Origin: Cristatella mucedo
Lineage: Eukaryota > Bryozoa > Phylactolaemata > Cristatellidae
DNA length: 64,000 nucleotides
Assembly (NCBI GenBank): GCA_009760855.2
Contig: WPIO01000028.1
Coordinates: 3,284,501-3,348,500 of the forward strand
Direction of reading: 5' to 3'
Part shown: positions 55,087-64,000 of the stretch, one piece after another
How the letters are laid out: each line of letters opens with the position of its first letter
How positions within the stretch are numbered: position 1 is the first letter of the stretch
Translations under genes and position numbers: made by a program
The notes under the pieces: generated by a model
The model's input: only the letters and a program-made list of their open reading frames with translations
The model's database searches: none
Told to the model about the DNA's origin: nothing

Positions 55087-58000
55087 CTGTGAGCACACAC
55101 GCAATTTATTGAGACACCGTACAGTACAATACAGCACAATTGCACAAAGCAGCACACGAGTTTCTTTAAAATTAAATTCGGTCAGTTTTAGAATAAGGAA
55201 AACCACGACACATGAAACTCAGTGAAACAGTGAGCTTGCAACAAGGTTCTACAGAAATTGATACGCCTTCGATTACATTGAGTCGCAGCGGTCGTGACAT
55301 GAAAGGCAACAGGTCAGGCTAGGAAACGGTCTAACATGAGAATAATAATAATAATAATGCATTTGTATAGCCACGAAAGTGAACCAAATCAGTGTCTAGG
55401 CACACTACAAATGCTGGAATAAGGGCGTCACACACTAAAGCAAGTCAGGAAATAGGAAATAAGCCTCGGGCACTAGAGTAAAGCGAAATCCCCCCCCCAG
55501 TGGCATTTAAACCAGAGAAGCTGACTATAAGTTCAGCCTGCAAGAATAGCAATGGGGCTAACACAATTTCAGCACGCTCAGATAAGCGAGGAGGCAAGCC
55601 GTGTGGCAATGGAAATAACAGAAGACTGCTTCTACAGCTAGCCATCACGTCCGATCCCTATCCGAAATTAGGAGCTGTCTTCCACCGTGGCTAACAAAAA
55701 ATGTACCTAGCTCCTTAGTTCTGTCTCGGCTTGATTATTGTAATTCTCCTTTGGCTGGACGACCAAAGAAAGCAACTAGGCCACTACAGATGACTGTGAA
55801 TATGGCTGCAAGGCTAGTCTTCATGTCCGTGAAGTTTGAGCATGTGTTTCCTTTGCTAAAAGAGATGGGATGGATGCTGATTGAGCGACGGATACAGAGC
55901 AAAGTTCTTAGGCTGACCCACAAGGCCTGCCATGGCTTGGCTCCTTCGTTCCTAGCTAAACTGCTGCATCAGTTTCAGCCTGTTCGCACCTCAGGTCCTG
56001 TGTGGACAATAAATTAGCTGTTTCATTCCTCCACTTAAAGACCGTAGGCGACAGAAGCTTTAGCTCTGCTGGTCCTAGACTGTGGAACTCGCTTCCACAA
56101 TTCTTACGCAACGACAACTACTCTCCTACTGCCGACTATGGCACATCCTTTTTCAGCGATCCTGAGCTGCTGCTTCCATGCTACTCACTACTTCAATTGC
56201 TATCCTGACTCTGCTATGCTTCCCACTTTTTCTTTGTTGCGTGAGACGAAGTCTGTTGGCTACGGAATGCGTACCAATAGCTGCTTAGGCTGTGAGTGCG
56301 CTATACAAAACTCTCCTGCGTAACATCAATTTGGTCTTTATGACTTTGTGGAGTTACAGACGGAGATAAATATATAACAATTGTATCCTAGCTACGCGGC
56401 TTCGGTGCAAGAGGAGGCAGAAACATGACAGGTAGATGTGACAGTCCCCATATTACAGGCAGTGTGGATCTAAGCAGCAGCAGCAGCGGCTAGCAGCACC
56501 AGCAGAAGCAGTGGCAACAGTGGCACCAGCAGATTCGGCAAAGCAGTAGCAGCAGTGGTGGTGGTGAGCCGGAACAGTAGCAGCTTCGATGGAAGCAGCA
56601 AAAGCGGTAGCAGTAGCAGCGCAGACGACGTTGACCTACTAAGTGAACAATTTGACATACCAAATCTTTGGCAGACGGCTCCGGGCTGTCGATCGTGATC
56701 GTCACAGGACCGTCATTTTGAATGTGCACTTGCATGTAGGCCTGGAATTTGCCATCTGAAAGCAGCCCAGGCATCAAGCTAAGCGTAGCTGTGTTTAACG
56801 TAGCAGCAGCAGGTGCAAAGCAGAGGGGGTGGGGCCAGGATGGGTGATAGTCTACGCTATGAATTACTTTCAATGCCAGGTATCAATGCCGAGTACCTTT
56901 GACCTTGTCGGCAGAGTAGGCCTTGCGCATCTCCAACAAGAACTTGGAGTAGAGAGCTTGCGACTGGTCGGCACTCATAGCTGCATGGAAGTCAGGCTTG
57001 TTGCCTTTCAGCACCGAGTTTAGTGTGAACTGCAGAGCATGGTGAAATGCAGCAAGCTTAGCCTCAGCACAACCGCCTGGCATCGACCGAGCCTGTGACA
57101 AGCGAGGGCGAGCAACTCGCAGCGATCGTTTGTACGACGCTAACAGCACGCTCTTGCTCTGCTTTGGTTTACCCACGAAATTCCATGGTATTAAGCAAGC
57201 GTGTTCTAATGCTATGGTCTTCAATGTTCAGGGCCATCAGAGGCAATATTATTAAAGGCTTCAGCAAAATCGCATGATTTGGTGGGCGAACCTGGTAAAC
57301 TGATTTCTATAAAGTGTAATAAAAGCCTCAGTTTCGAGACGCCTATGTTCAAAATAGTAGTCGAATTTCAGTCCAAAAACACACAGCCGGCCAAATGAGA
57401 ATGCCCAAGGCCAACAGCATGATTTAGTGGGTAAACCTGGAACCCTGTTTTCGATAATGTGGTATCAACACTGCAGTTGCACGACACTGGTTGTGGAGAT
57501 AGCAGCTGTATCGAAGTTCAAATGTGTTGTCTGGCTGGCCCGGGCCATCGGAGGCTGATGAGGATGCACTATGCTATGAAATGTAGTGAGTAAACCCAGA
57601 GAACTGTTACTTATAATGTGGAATAAAAGCAGCAGTTGATCAAAGCCTATTGTGGAAATAGCAGCTGTACCACAGTTCGAATATGTAGCAAGGCAGGCTG
57701 GCCAGGGCCATAGGAAGAAATAGCATTTAAACGCCCACGGACGATGCTATGTAATTTACACAATTAACACTGAACTCTGTTTTCCATAATGTGGAATCAA
57801 AATTGCCGTTGCATGACGTCTACCTATTGAGAAGGTAGCAGCTGTAGGGCAGTTTAAATAGATGCAAGAATGCTGGCTGGCCCGGCCATAGGACGCCATA
57901 GCATTAGAATACTCATGAATTATGCTATGAAATTTGGTTGGTAAAGCCAGAATGCTGTTTTCTCTAACGTGTAATCAATAGCAAAGTTGCTCAATGCTTA

Positions 58001-61000
58001 TTGTGGAAATGGCAATTGTACCACAGCTTGAAAATGTAGCTAAGCTGGAGCATAAAAATGCCCATGGCATAGCTGCATGAAAATTTGAAGGTAAACCCAG
58101 AGCACTGTTTTCCGTGATGTGGAATCAAAACCGCAGCTTCCAAACGTTTAATGTGGAAATGGCAACTGTACTGCAGCTCGATAATATTAATAATAATACA
58201 TTTGTGATAGTGCCCTGAGAGAACTCAATCTTTTACTAGGCACTTTCCATTTGCTGCAAAGGACACATGATCGAATGGTTAGTGGTAACATCCTTGATGA
58301 CAACAAGCATAACATGGTTAGAGGCGACAAGCACAGGGTCAGCATACAAATATGGTTAGTGGCAGCATACACAGTGTCAGCACGCACAAGCACACTAAGG
58401 ATAAATCACAGAGACCCACTAAATGCTGCAACAAATAGCTGCGTTTTAGCTTCTTTTTTAAAAAGGTCAAGTCAGGGGATGTCGTGACGCAAGTCAGAAG
58501 TGAGTTCCTGGCTTCGAGAGCATGTGAACTAAAGGCACAGTCTCCAAAGGATGAGAGGTTCGTATGAGGTATAGGTAAATGATTAGATTCCAAAAAGCGA
58601 GTGGTACTATGTTTAGCCTGGTGGGGGAGTAGATCTGATAGGTAGGCTAGAGTCAGAGAATGAAGGGACCTAAAAGTGGGTGACAGAATCTTGAAGATGC
58701 TTCTGAGCTGGGAGCCAGTGCATGTCGGCAGGAACATGTGTTCTGAGGCAACTTCGACCTCACGACAGACAAGCCTAGCTGCAGAGTTTTGCACCAACTG
58801 TAGACGTCTGATTGCACAGGCCGATAGACCAGCAAGCAGTGAGTTAAAGAACTCGAGACGGGATGTCACAAATGTATGGATCCATTTCGATGTAGTATCC
58901 CTGTCTAATCAAGCCGAATTTTAGCAACTTTATGTGGCTAAAAGTAGGCACCCTTGACTGAGGAGCTGGTGTGGTCGTCTAATGAAAGGTCACTTTGGAA
59001 CAGGACACCTAAATTTCGTGCAGATTCAACAGAAGACAAGCTGGCAAAGCCGATTGCAAGCATTAACTTCTCCAATTTCTAAATCACACTTGGTTTACCC
59101 ATAACTAGTTGGTTGTATCATCATGCAATGTAAGAAAGTGTGCTGCTATCCATGTACGGATGTCACCAATACATGCAGCTAGGGAGTTGAAAGTAGTCGA
59201 AGTGTTGGAGGGCTGGAAGAAATCAAAGCAAGGATACGACTGAGTGTCATCTGCATAGAAGTGAAAGCCTAGGTTGTGCCTGGCCATCACATCGGCAAGA
59301 GGGGAAGTATAAACCGTGAAAACAACCAGACCAAGCTCAGACCCCTGAGGTATCCCATACTTCAGTGGTTCCTGGGATTATCGCTTTCCATTCACATCAA
59401 TATTCGGAAGTCTCCCCTCCCCCCACAAGATAGGACTTAAACCATTGCAGTGCAGTACCGGTGATGCCCAGTCGCGATGAGAGGTGGTCGAGGACGTGGT
59501 AATCGATAGCATCAAAAGCTGCAGAAAGATCGAGCAAAACAAGCATTATGTGGGGAGGCTGGCTGGCCTGGGCCATTGGAGGCTATGAGAACCTCGTGAA
59601 CTATGCTATGAAACATGGTTGGTCAACCCGACACACTGTTTTCTATAGTGTGGAATTAAACCGTAGCTGTACGCCACTTTTCGTGGAAATGGTAGATGTA
59701 TCGCAGTTCGATTTTGTTGGGAGGCTAGGTGGCCCGGGCGATTGAAGGCTATAGGTTTAAAATGTACAAGCTAAATTTGATGAAATCGGGTGAGCCAGCC
59801 TGAAACTCTGCTTGCTATAATTAGAAAAAACTGCAGTTGGGCGGAGCTCTTGTGGAAATGGCAGCTGTATTGCAGTTCGACTATTTAGGGCTGCCATTTG
59901 GGCCAGGCTATCGGAGGCCATAGCCTGAGTAGGTACGCAAAAGCCCAATAGACTAAAATTTGTAGGTAAACCTGGAACACTTTTTCTAGCATTTGAAATC
60001 AAAACCACTGTCACACGAAGCTTTCTGTGGAGATGGCAGCTGTATCGCAGTTATTCGAGTGACCCAAATGCAGCGATGAATACAGATGCACGTGATCACC
60101 TGAACGTGTCTGTCTTCAGTCTGCGATCACCTGAACGTATCTGTCTTTAGTCTGACGCGGAGAGTCGGAAATGTGCCACCTAGGCCCCGTAGTGACAACG
60201 TGCAGGCGTGGTTGGGCGGGGGCTTGGGAGCTTCAGCATCCGGTGGCTGCTGTGGCAACACTCTTTGGGTCCTAGACAACAGGGGAGCTGCGCCAACAAC
60301 GATCGTGTAAATATGTGCACCACTTCAGCACTAATGTGCTTGTTTTTCAATTGTAAGATCGTGCCCTGAATCGGCTACAGTTAACAGGAGCACAAGCATA
60401 ATACATCAGCTCCAAGACAGCAGCAATTGGAAAGGGTCACAAAGCCTGCCCGGACTCAGTGACTGCCATTGCGGTCAAAGCAACCGAGGAACAAACTGGG
60501 CTGAGCAACCAACAATAAAAACTACTTACCTGGCTGACACACAACACCTCGAGACCTCGGTCGGCAACACTCTTTGCCCATGTTTTCCCATTTTCATCGT
60601 CGAAAAGACGTAAATTTAAAATCTTCTTGACCCTGGATAAACAGAGCACAACGGTCGTGGACATAGCGAAAAGGTAAGTGTTTTGTCCCTCACTTGTAGG
60701 TCCCTCCATCTTTGACTGCAGCCTACCTATCAGATCTACTCCCCCACCAGGCTAAACATAGTACCACTCGCTTTTTGGAATCTAATCATTTACCTATACC
60801 TCGTACGAACCTCTCATCCTTTGGAGACTGTGCCTTTGGTTCGTATGCTCCCAAGCCTGGAACTCACTTCTGACTTGCGGCACATCTCCTACCTTGACCA
60901 CATTTAAAAAGAAACTAAAACACATCTATTCATCACAGCATTTAGTGGGTCCACGTGATTCGTCTTACATGTGCTTGTGCATGCTGACACTGTGCATACT

Positions 61001-61883
61001 GCTACTAACTATATTTGCATGCTGACCCTGTGCATTTCACCTCTAACCATGTTATACTTATTGTCATCGAGCATGCTATCACTAACCATTCGATCGTGCT
61101 TCCTTTGCAGCAAATGTAAAGTGCCTACAAAAAGATTGAGTTCTCTGAAGGTGCTTTATTACATGTATTATTATTATTAGTATAAAGATCTACACCAGCT
61201 GCAGCATGGCCTTTCACTAACATTTGCCTTTCATGGAGTATAACATTACAACCTACTGTCCACAAGCAAAGACATAAGTGAAAGGACATGCCTACAGACC
61301 GGCATGGGTAAGCATATGCATAAACAAGCTCAGACCACCTAGATAGCCAGACAAACGCTCATAAGCTCAGCAAGCATTAGTCCCAACAGTTTTTGTTTGT
61401 CACAACACTGAATCAATCTTTTGCCAGGCCGCTATCTGCGCTCAGCTAATTCAGCTTTGGACACACCTCTTGCACCACCCAGTTTTCAGCCGAAACCTCA
61501 AGCTTCAGGAAGAACGAATCAGGTGCAATGACCAGCTGTGTATTGGTGAAAGGCAAAAACTCAAAAACCTAAATTAGACAGGCGTGCACATGCATGTGCA
61601 CACACACACATGCCGCTTATAAACACACACAAGCTCTCAAATTGATCGAACAGTTTTTGCGATCCCAAATTGTATGCTTCAGTTGATCCAAAAAATAGAA
61701 ATCCAGCCCAAAATTCACAGAGTATCCATAAAACAACACGTGTCCGGCCAAACCATGGCGATAAATTAGCTGCCGGCAAGAAGCAACCTTACATGTACTC
61801 CACTTCGACGTCACAGTCACCACGGGCGATGCCGAGTAGAACACAGAGCCCTCTACCAATGGTGCTGATCAGTTCACCATCGA
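54886..61883 (-). CDS. DTD1: D-aminoacyl-tRNA deacylase 1 (DTD1), five of the coding exons
   Basis: DTD1 removes D-amino acids (and mischarged glycine) from tRNA, a cytosolic proofreading step that needs no protein side chain for catalysis. The exons are 61883-61793, 60632-60530, 57029-56897, 56755-56661 and 55086-54886. They join to about 207 residues with GT/AG sites and matching phases at every junction. The signature motifs are present: SQ|FTL spanning exons 3-4 and the Gly-cisPro loop motif NDGPVT in exon 5. Other conserved stretches are STIGRGLCVLLGI, KGNKPDFH and YMQVHIQ. The terminal exon codes a 66-residue Lys/Ser/Thr-rich, probably disordered tail. The first coding exon (about 15 residues in the family, with the QRV motif) was not found and may lie beyond the window. 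Introns are filled with LINEs and a tandem array. Confidence 0.93.
55337..55425 (-). mobile_element. L2-A-like 3' tail remnant in DTD1 intron
   Basis: (AAT)n followed by GCATTTGTATAGCC and TGTCTAGGCACACTACAAATGC, a degraded form of the tail. Confidence 0.55.
55650..56375 (+). mobile_element. L2-B 3' fragment in DTD1 intron
   Basis: In plus orientation (antisense to DTD1), from the RT thumb (SRLDYCNSPLAGRPKKA) through SFSSAGPRLWNSLPQFLR to the 3' UTR. Small frameshifts lie near 56010 and 56150. Confidence 0.85.
56465..56630 (+). repeat. Degenerate (CAG)n-like low-complexity tract in DTD1 intron
   Basis: CAGCAG, GCAGTGG and GTAGCAGCAG words recur in the last 200 bases of the intron before the terminal exon (5' side of it on the minus strand lies exon 5). 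Confidence 0.7.
56661..56755 (-). CDS. DTD1: DTD1 exon 5
   Basis: 95 nt, acceptor GCTTTCAG, donor GTATGT; separated from exon 4 by a 141-nt intron. It encodes GKFQAYMQVHIQNDGPVT with the Gly-cisPro motif of the active site. Confidence 0.95.
56897..57029 (-). CDS. DTD1: DTD1 exon 4
   Basis: 133 nt, acceptor CATGCTCTGCAG, donor GTACTC (weaker than consensus). It encodes FTLNSVLKGNKPDFHAAM and a helical stretch, ending in phase 1. Confidence 0.95.
57228..60058. repeat. Degenerate tandem array, unit about 150-176 bp, in DTD1 intron
   Basis: At least eight units can be followed by the word TGTGGAAATAGCAGCTGTA at about 57490, 57652, 57828, 58002, 58152, 59680, 59850 and 60026. Each unit continues with CAGTTCGAATATGT, GGCTGGCTGGCCCGGGCCAT, ATGCTATGAAATTTGG and TTTTCCATAATGTGGAATCAAAAC. 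The array is split at about 58184/59549 by an L2-A insertion. It fills most of the intron between exons 3 and 4. Confidence 0.88.
58185..59548 (-). mobile_element. L2-A copy inserted in the intronic tandem array
   Basis: An AAT-rich end, hairpin and 3' UTR at 58185-58440, then the C-terminal domain and RT up to DLSAAFDAIDY-like codons at about 59500. Frames are broken. Repeat-unit sequence continues on the far side (ATTATGTGGGGAGGCTGG). Confidence 0.85.
60530..60632 (-). CDS. DTD1: DTD1 exon 3
   Basis: 103 nt, acceptor TTTATCCAG, donor GTAAGT. It encodes VKKILNLRLFDDENGKTW and ends in CVSQ in phase 0, just before the FTL of exon 4. Confidence 0.95.
60690..61186 (+). mobile_element. L2-A 3' fragment in DTD1 intron
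   Basis: The last ORF2 codons (SFGDCAFGSYAP-like), a complete 3' UTR, hairpin and ATTATTATTA end. It lies upstream of exon 3 and is antisense to DTD1. Confidence 0.85.
61187..61786. other. DTD1 intron remainder
   Basis: Contains a short (CA)n tract near 61600-61635. Nothing else recognised. Confidence 0.4.
61793..61883 (-). CDS. DTD1: DTD1 exon 2
   Basis: 91 nt, from acceptor TTTTTGCAG (ending at 61884) to donor GTAAGG (starting at 61792). It begins in phase 1 (completes a Val codon) and ends with two bases of a Met codon. It encodes DGELISTIGRGLCVLLGI and an acidic stretch. Confidence 0.93.
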
Positions 61884-62764
61884 CTGCAAAAAGGCAATGA
61901 AAGAACAGGTGCATTGATGAAAAAAATTCTGGTCGTAAATTCAAACAACAATCTGTCCAAAACATGCTGGATACAACAGAGAATGCAATTTTCGTCAATT
62001 ACTTGCATTAAAATATACATGTATATAATAAGCAATCAAGTGATTATAATCGATTTAAAAAATACAAAGCTCCAGCAGCAAATTAATTGTCAAACGTGTA
62101 TTTATTACAAGTGCTGCCCCACAAGACAAAGAAACCTAAGTAGACAGCAAATGTTCACCGAGCTCTTTGAATAGCATTTACTTCAAGGAATTATAGCAAT
62201 CACCAAGCACAGTAAACTGTATAGCAAGCATGCTGGGCTTTTTGGGAATCACAACACGTCAGATGCCGAGTCAGTCAGCTTGAGTGGATAGTGATTGAAC
62301 TCGAGCTTTTGTAGCGGAGGCCGGGATCTGATGCCGTGGTTCGTTTTCTGTGACCATCCGGTCATCATTTTTTGTCTTTCTAACGGACAATCACGTCAAC
62401 AGCCCTAACCGTTACAGCAGCACATTGAGATCGTCTGTCGGCTCCTTACCGACTTACCATTACGTGCGTCAATGGTAGTGCCTGAAGCAGGATTGGTGTC
62501 ATGCAGCTGCTGAAGGCTGCAGCAAGTTAAGTATGCTACATTAGAAACTATGATCTAACTAAAGATCTGGGCAGAGAGAAAGTTAAATCGGTGCAGAAGC
62601 AGAGTCAACTTAAGACCCTCTTCGGCTTTTAGTAAAATGTTAAAAGCACTCGGCAAAGGAGCCTACAGCCTATTATCAGGTGAGGGAATGAGTTCATAGC
62701 CAAACCAGCAAGACCTGATCGCAAGCATCTAGCAGCTAAAAGCAAGCACTCAGAGACATGCAAC

Positions 62765-62896
62765 ACCAGTGAACAGCAGCTTGATGCAAGTGGTTAAGGT
62801 GCTCATGCCGAACAAGGTCTGACTGAGGTCGTGGGCTCGAGCCCCATGGCATATGTGAAGCACCTTAATAGAGATTAAGTTCTTTTGGGGTGCTTT
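62765..62896 (+). mobile_element. SINE-B copy, 5' part of a composite
   Basis: A-box-like GCAAGTGGTTAAGGTGCTC, B box GGTCGTGGGCTCGAGCCC, then GGCATATGTGAAGCACC and AGAGATTAAGTTCTTTTGGGG, the L2-A-like hairpin. A SINE-A follows immediately. Confidence 0.75.
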
Positions 62897-63070
62897 GGTC
62901 AGCCGTCGTGGCACACTACGTAAGGTGGTTGCTTTTCAGGAACTCGGTCCCGAAGTCGTGGGTTCGAATCCTGCAGTGGGCGATACTTTATTGCCACTTC
63001 ATGCAGTGGTGATAGCCGTGAAGGCTCTTCTGTAGCTATACAAAAGAGGCTGTTTAAATCAAATAGTATT
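62897..63070 (+). mobile_element. SINE-A copy, 3' part of a composite
   Basis: Head GTCAGCCGTCGTGGCACACT, B box GGTTCGAATCC, body GTGGGCGATACTTTATTGCC and tail AAGGCTCTTCTGTAGCTATA. AT-rich TTTATTTATTTATT follows and may be the displaced SINE-B end. Confidence 0.75.
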
Positions 63071-64000
63071 TATATTTATACAAATGAATTTTATTTATTT
63101 ATTCTATATACCTAATATTGTAAAGCATGTGTCTGAGCGCCAGTCAAGCAATCGGTCCAATGTAGCTCTTATGAACTGGCGATTATTATATGCATTGTAC
63201 AAGCTGAATATGGCTTACAAGAAAAATAAACTTTGGGCTGGAAACCCGATGATTTGGATCTAACAGCAGGTCGCGTTCAAGCAAATGGTGGGGCTAACAA
63301 CAGGTTGCTGCATCATCTTACATATTCCTCAGTCCAGATTTCTTGGCAGAGCTAAGCTGGTAAAGCACCAAGTGTAACTATACTCATAAATAGCTATCTA
63401 TGGATCAATCACGATCAACCTGAGGCTGACTGTCTAAGCAAGCACTATACCGAATTTTTTGGAACTGGAGTGCATGCACAGCAAGGTTAGTGGATTTTAT
63501 ATGCACAACATCCGAAACCTTGTGCTTCTCTATAAGGAAAAAACTTGTAAGAACAGCTACTCGATCAGCAAAGTCAATAAAAAAGCTACCAGGCAGTTCT
63601 TGGCAGTCGCATAGGTAGTGCTCCACACGATCAAATATTCATACTTTCAATTAGTGCAGAATAGCTTTTGGCAACAAGTTTCCAGGCATAGATCCAGCAG
63701 CTGGAACGCCTCAGGGCGGCCTTGACATCCTAAGGCCTTAGGCATTATCTTGCTTTTCACTCTGCAGAGTATAGAATTGAGACATGACTCGGCACTCTTA
63801 ATGGCTCCTAGCTCATTAACTCAACTAATTTAAAGACCACTTGCAGCAGGAGCAAATGGGAATTAAGACATATCCACTAATTCAAAAGAAGGTAGGAGTG
63901 AAAAGTTAGCAGTGTGAAAAATTATGCAACAATAAAAACCTAAAACCATTGCAAAAAGACTTTAGAGCTCGCAAACTAAGCAACTGCTAAACTTCTTTAC
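63071..64000. other. Right edge, unassigned
   Basis: No recognised gene. A minus-strand ORF at 63405-63626 (73 residues, none of known family) could be an exon but has no supporting splice structure that I could fix. Confidence 0.25.

Noticed and set aside
63405-63626. 73-residue minus-strand ORF at the right edge
   Set aside because: Composition is plausible for an exon, but no family is recognised and no ATG or clear splice borders were fixed.
1-64000. CRISPR arrays, rRNA genes, spliceosomal snRNA genes and bacterial operon signals
   Set aside because: None seen; repeats are microsatellites, tandem units, LINEs and SINEs of eukaryotic type.

Overview
The window looks like nuclear DNA of an invertebrate metazoan. 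Its genes have spliceosomal introns, there is no bacterial-style operon packing, it holds rhodopsin-family neuropeptide-type GPCRs, and it is dominated by L2/CR1-like non-LTR retrotransposons, tRNA-derived SINEs and microsatellites. I cannot name the species. Deuterostomes, molluscs, other spiralians and flatworms all remain possible.

Only three genes are strongly supported. GPCR-1 (511-1743, +) and GPCR-2 (40410-41633, +) are single-ORF seven-transmembrane paralogues on the same strand, about 39 kb apart. They share unusual motifs: Phe-Arg-Phe in place of the TM3 DRY, Asn-Phe-x-x-Tyr in place of the TM7 NPxxY, and no cysteine in extracellular loop 2. The third gene is DTD1 (D-aminoacyl-tRNA deacylase 1) on the minus strand. 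Five coding exons can be placed to the base between 61883 and 54886. Every junction has GT/AG sites and compatible phase. The first coding exon was not found and may lie beyond 64000. A possible membrane-protein ORF (53533-54117, -) lies downstream of DTD1.

The rest is mostly repeats. Family L2-A has a 3' end with a double hairpin and an (ATT)n tail. It is present in at least 17 fragments, three of them (12.2-13.8, 24.8-26.2 and 45.5-47.2 kb) very similar and probably recent. Family L2-B ends in (AATGT)n and has an almost complete endonuclease-RT copy at 28.97-32.04 kb. A third LINE is represented by one fragment at 50 kb. Two tRNA-derived SINE families occur. SINE-A has six copies and its own tail. 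SINE-B has four copies and ends in the L2-A hairpin tail, which suggests it borrows the L2-A machinery.

Layout: 0-2.9 kb GPCR-1 and flanks; 2.9-5.8 kb L2 fragments; 5.8-9.6 kb gene-poor with a CpG-rich block; 9.6-15 kb a three-level nest (L2-B containing L2-A+ containing L2-A-); 15-20.5 kb old fragments and a GA microsatellite; 20.5-28.5 kb an L2-A cluster with a second nest and a transposon-related pseudogene fragment; 29-32 kb L2-B; 32-39.9 kb CpG-rich blocks, palindromes and tandem repeats; 40-41.6 kb GPCR-2; 42.3-47.2 kb L2 copies, one with a 5' inversion; 47-53.5 kb mostly unassigned with a 15-bp minisatellite and a foldback-like element; 53.5-62 kb the DTD1 locus, whose large intron carries a roughly 170-bp degenerate tandem array split by an L2-A insertion; 62-64 kb a SINE-B/SINE-A composite.
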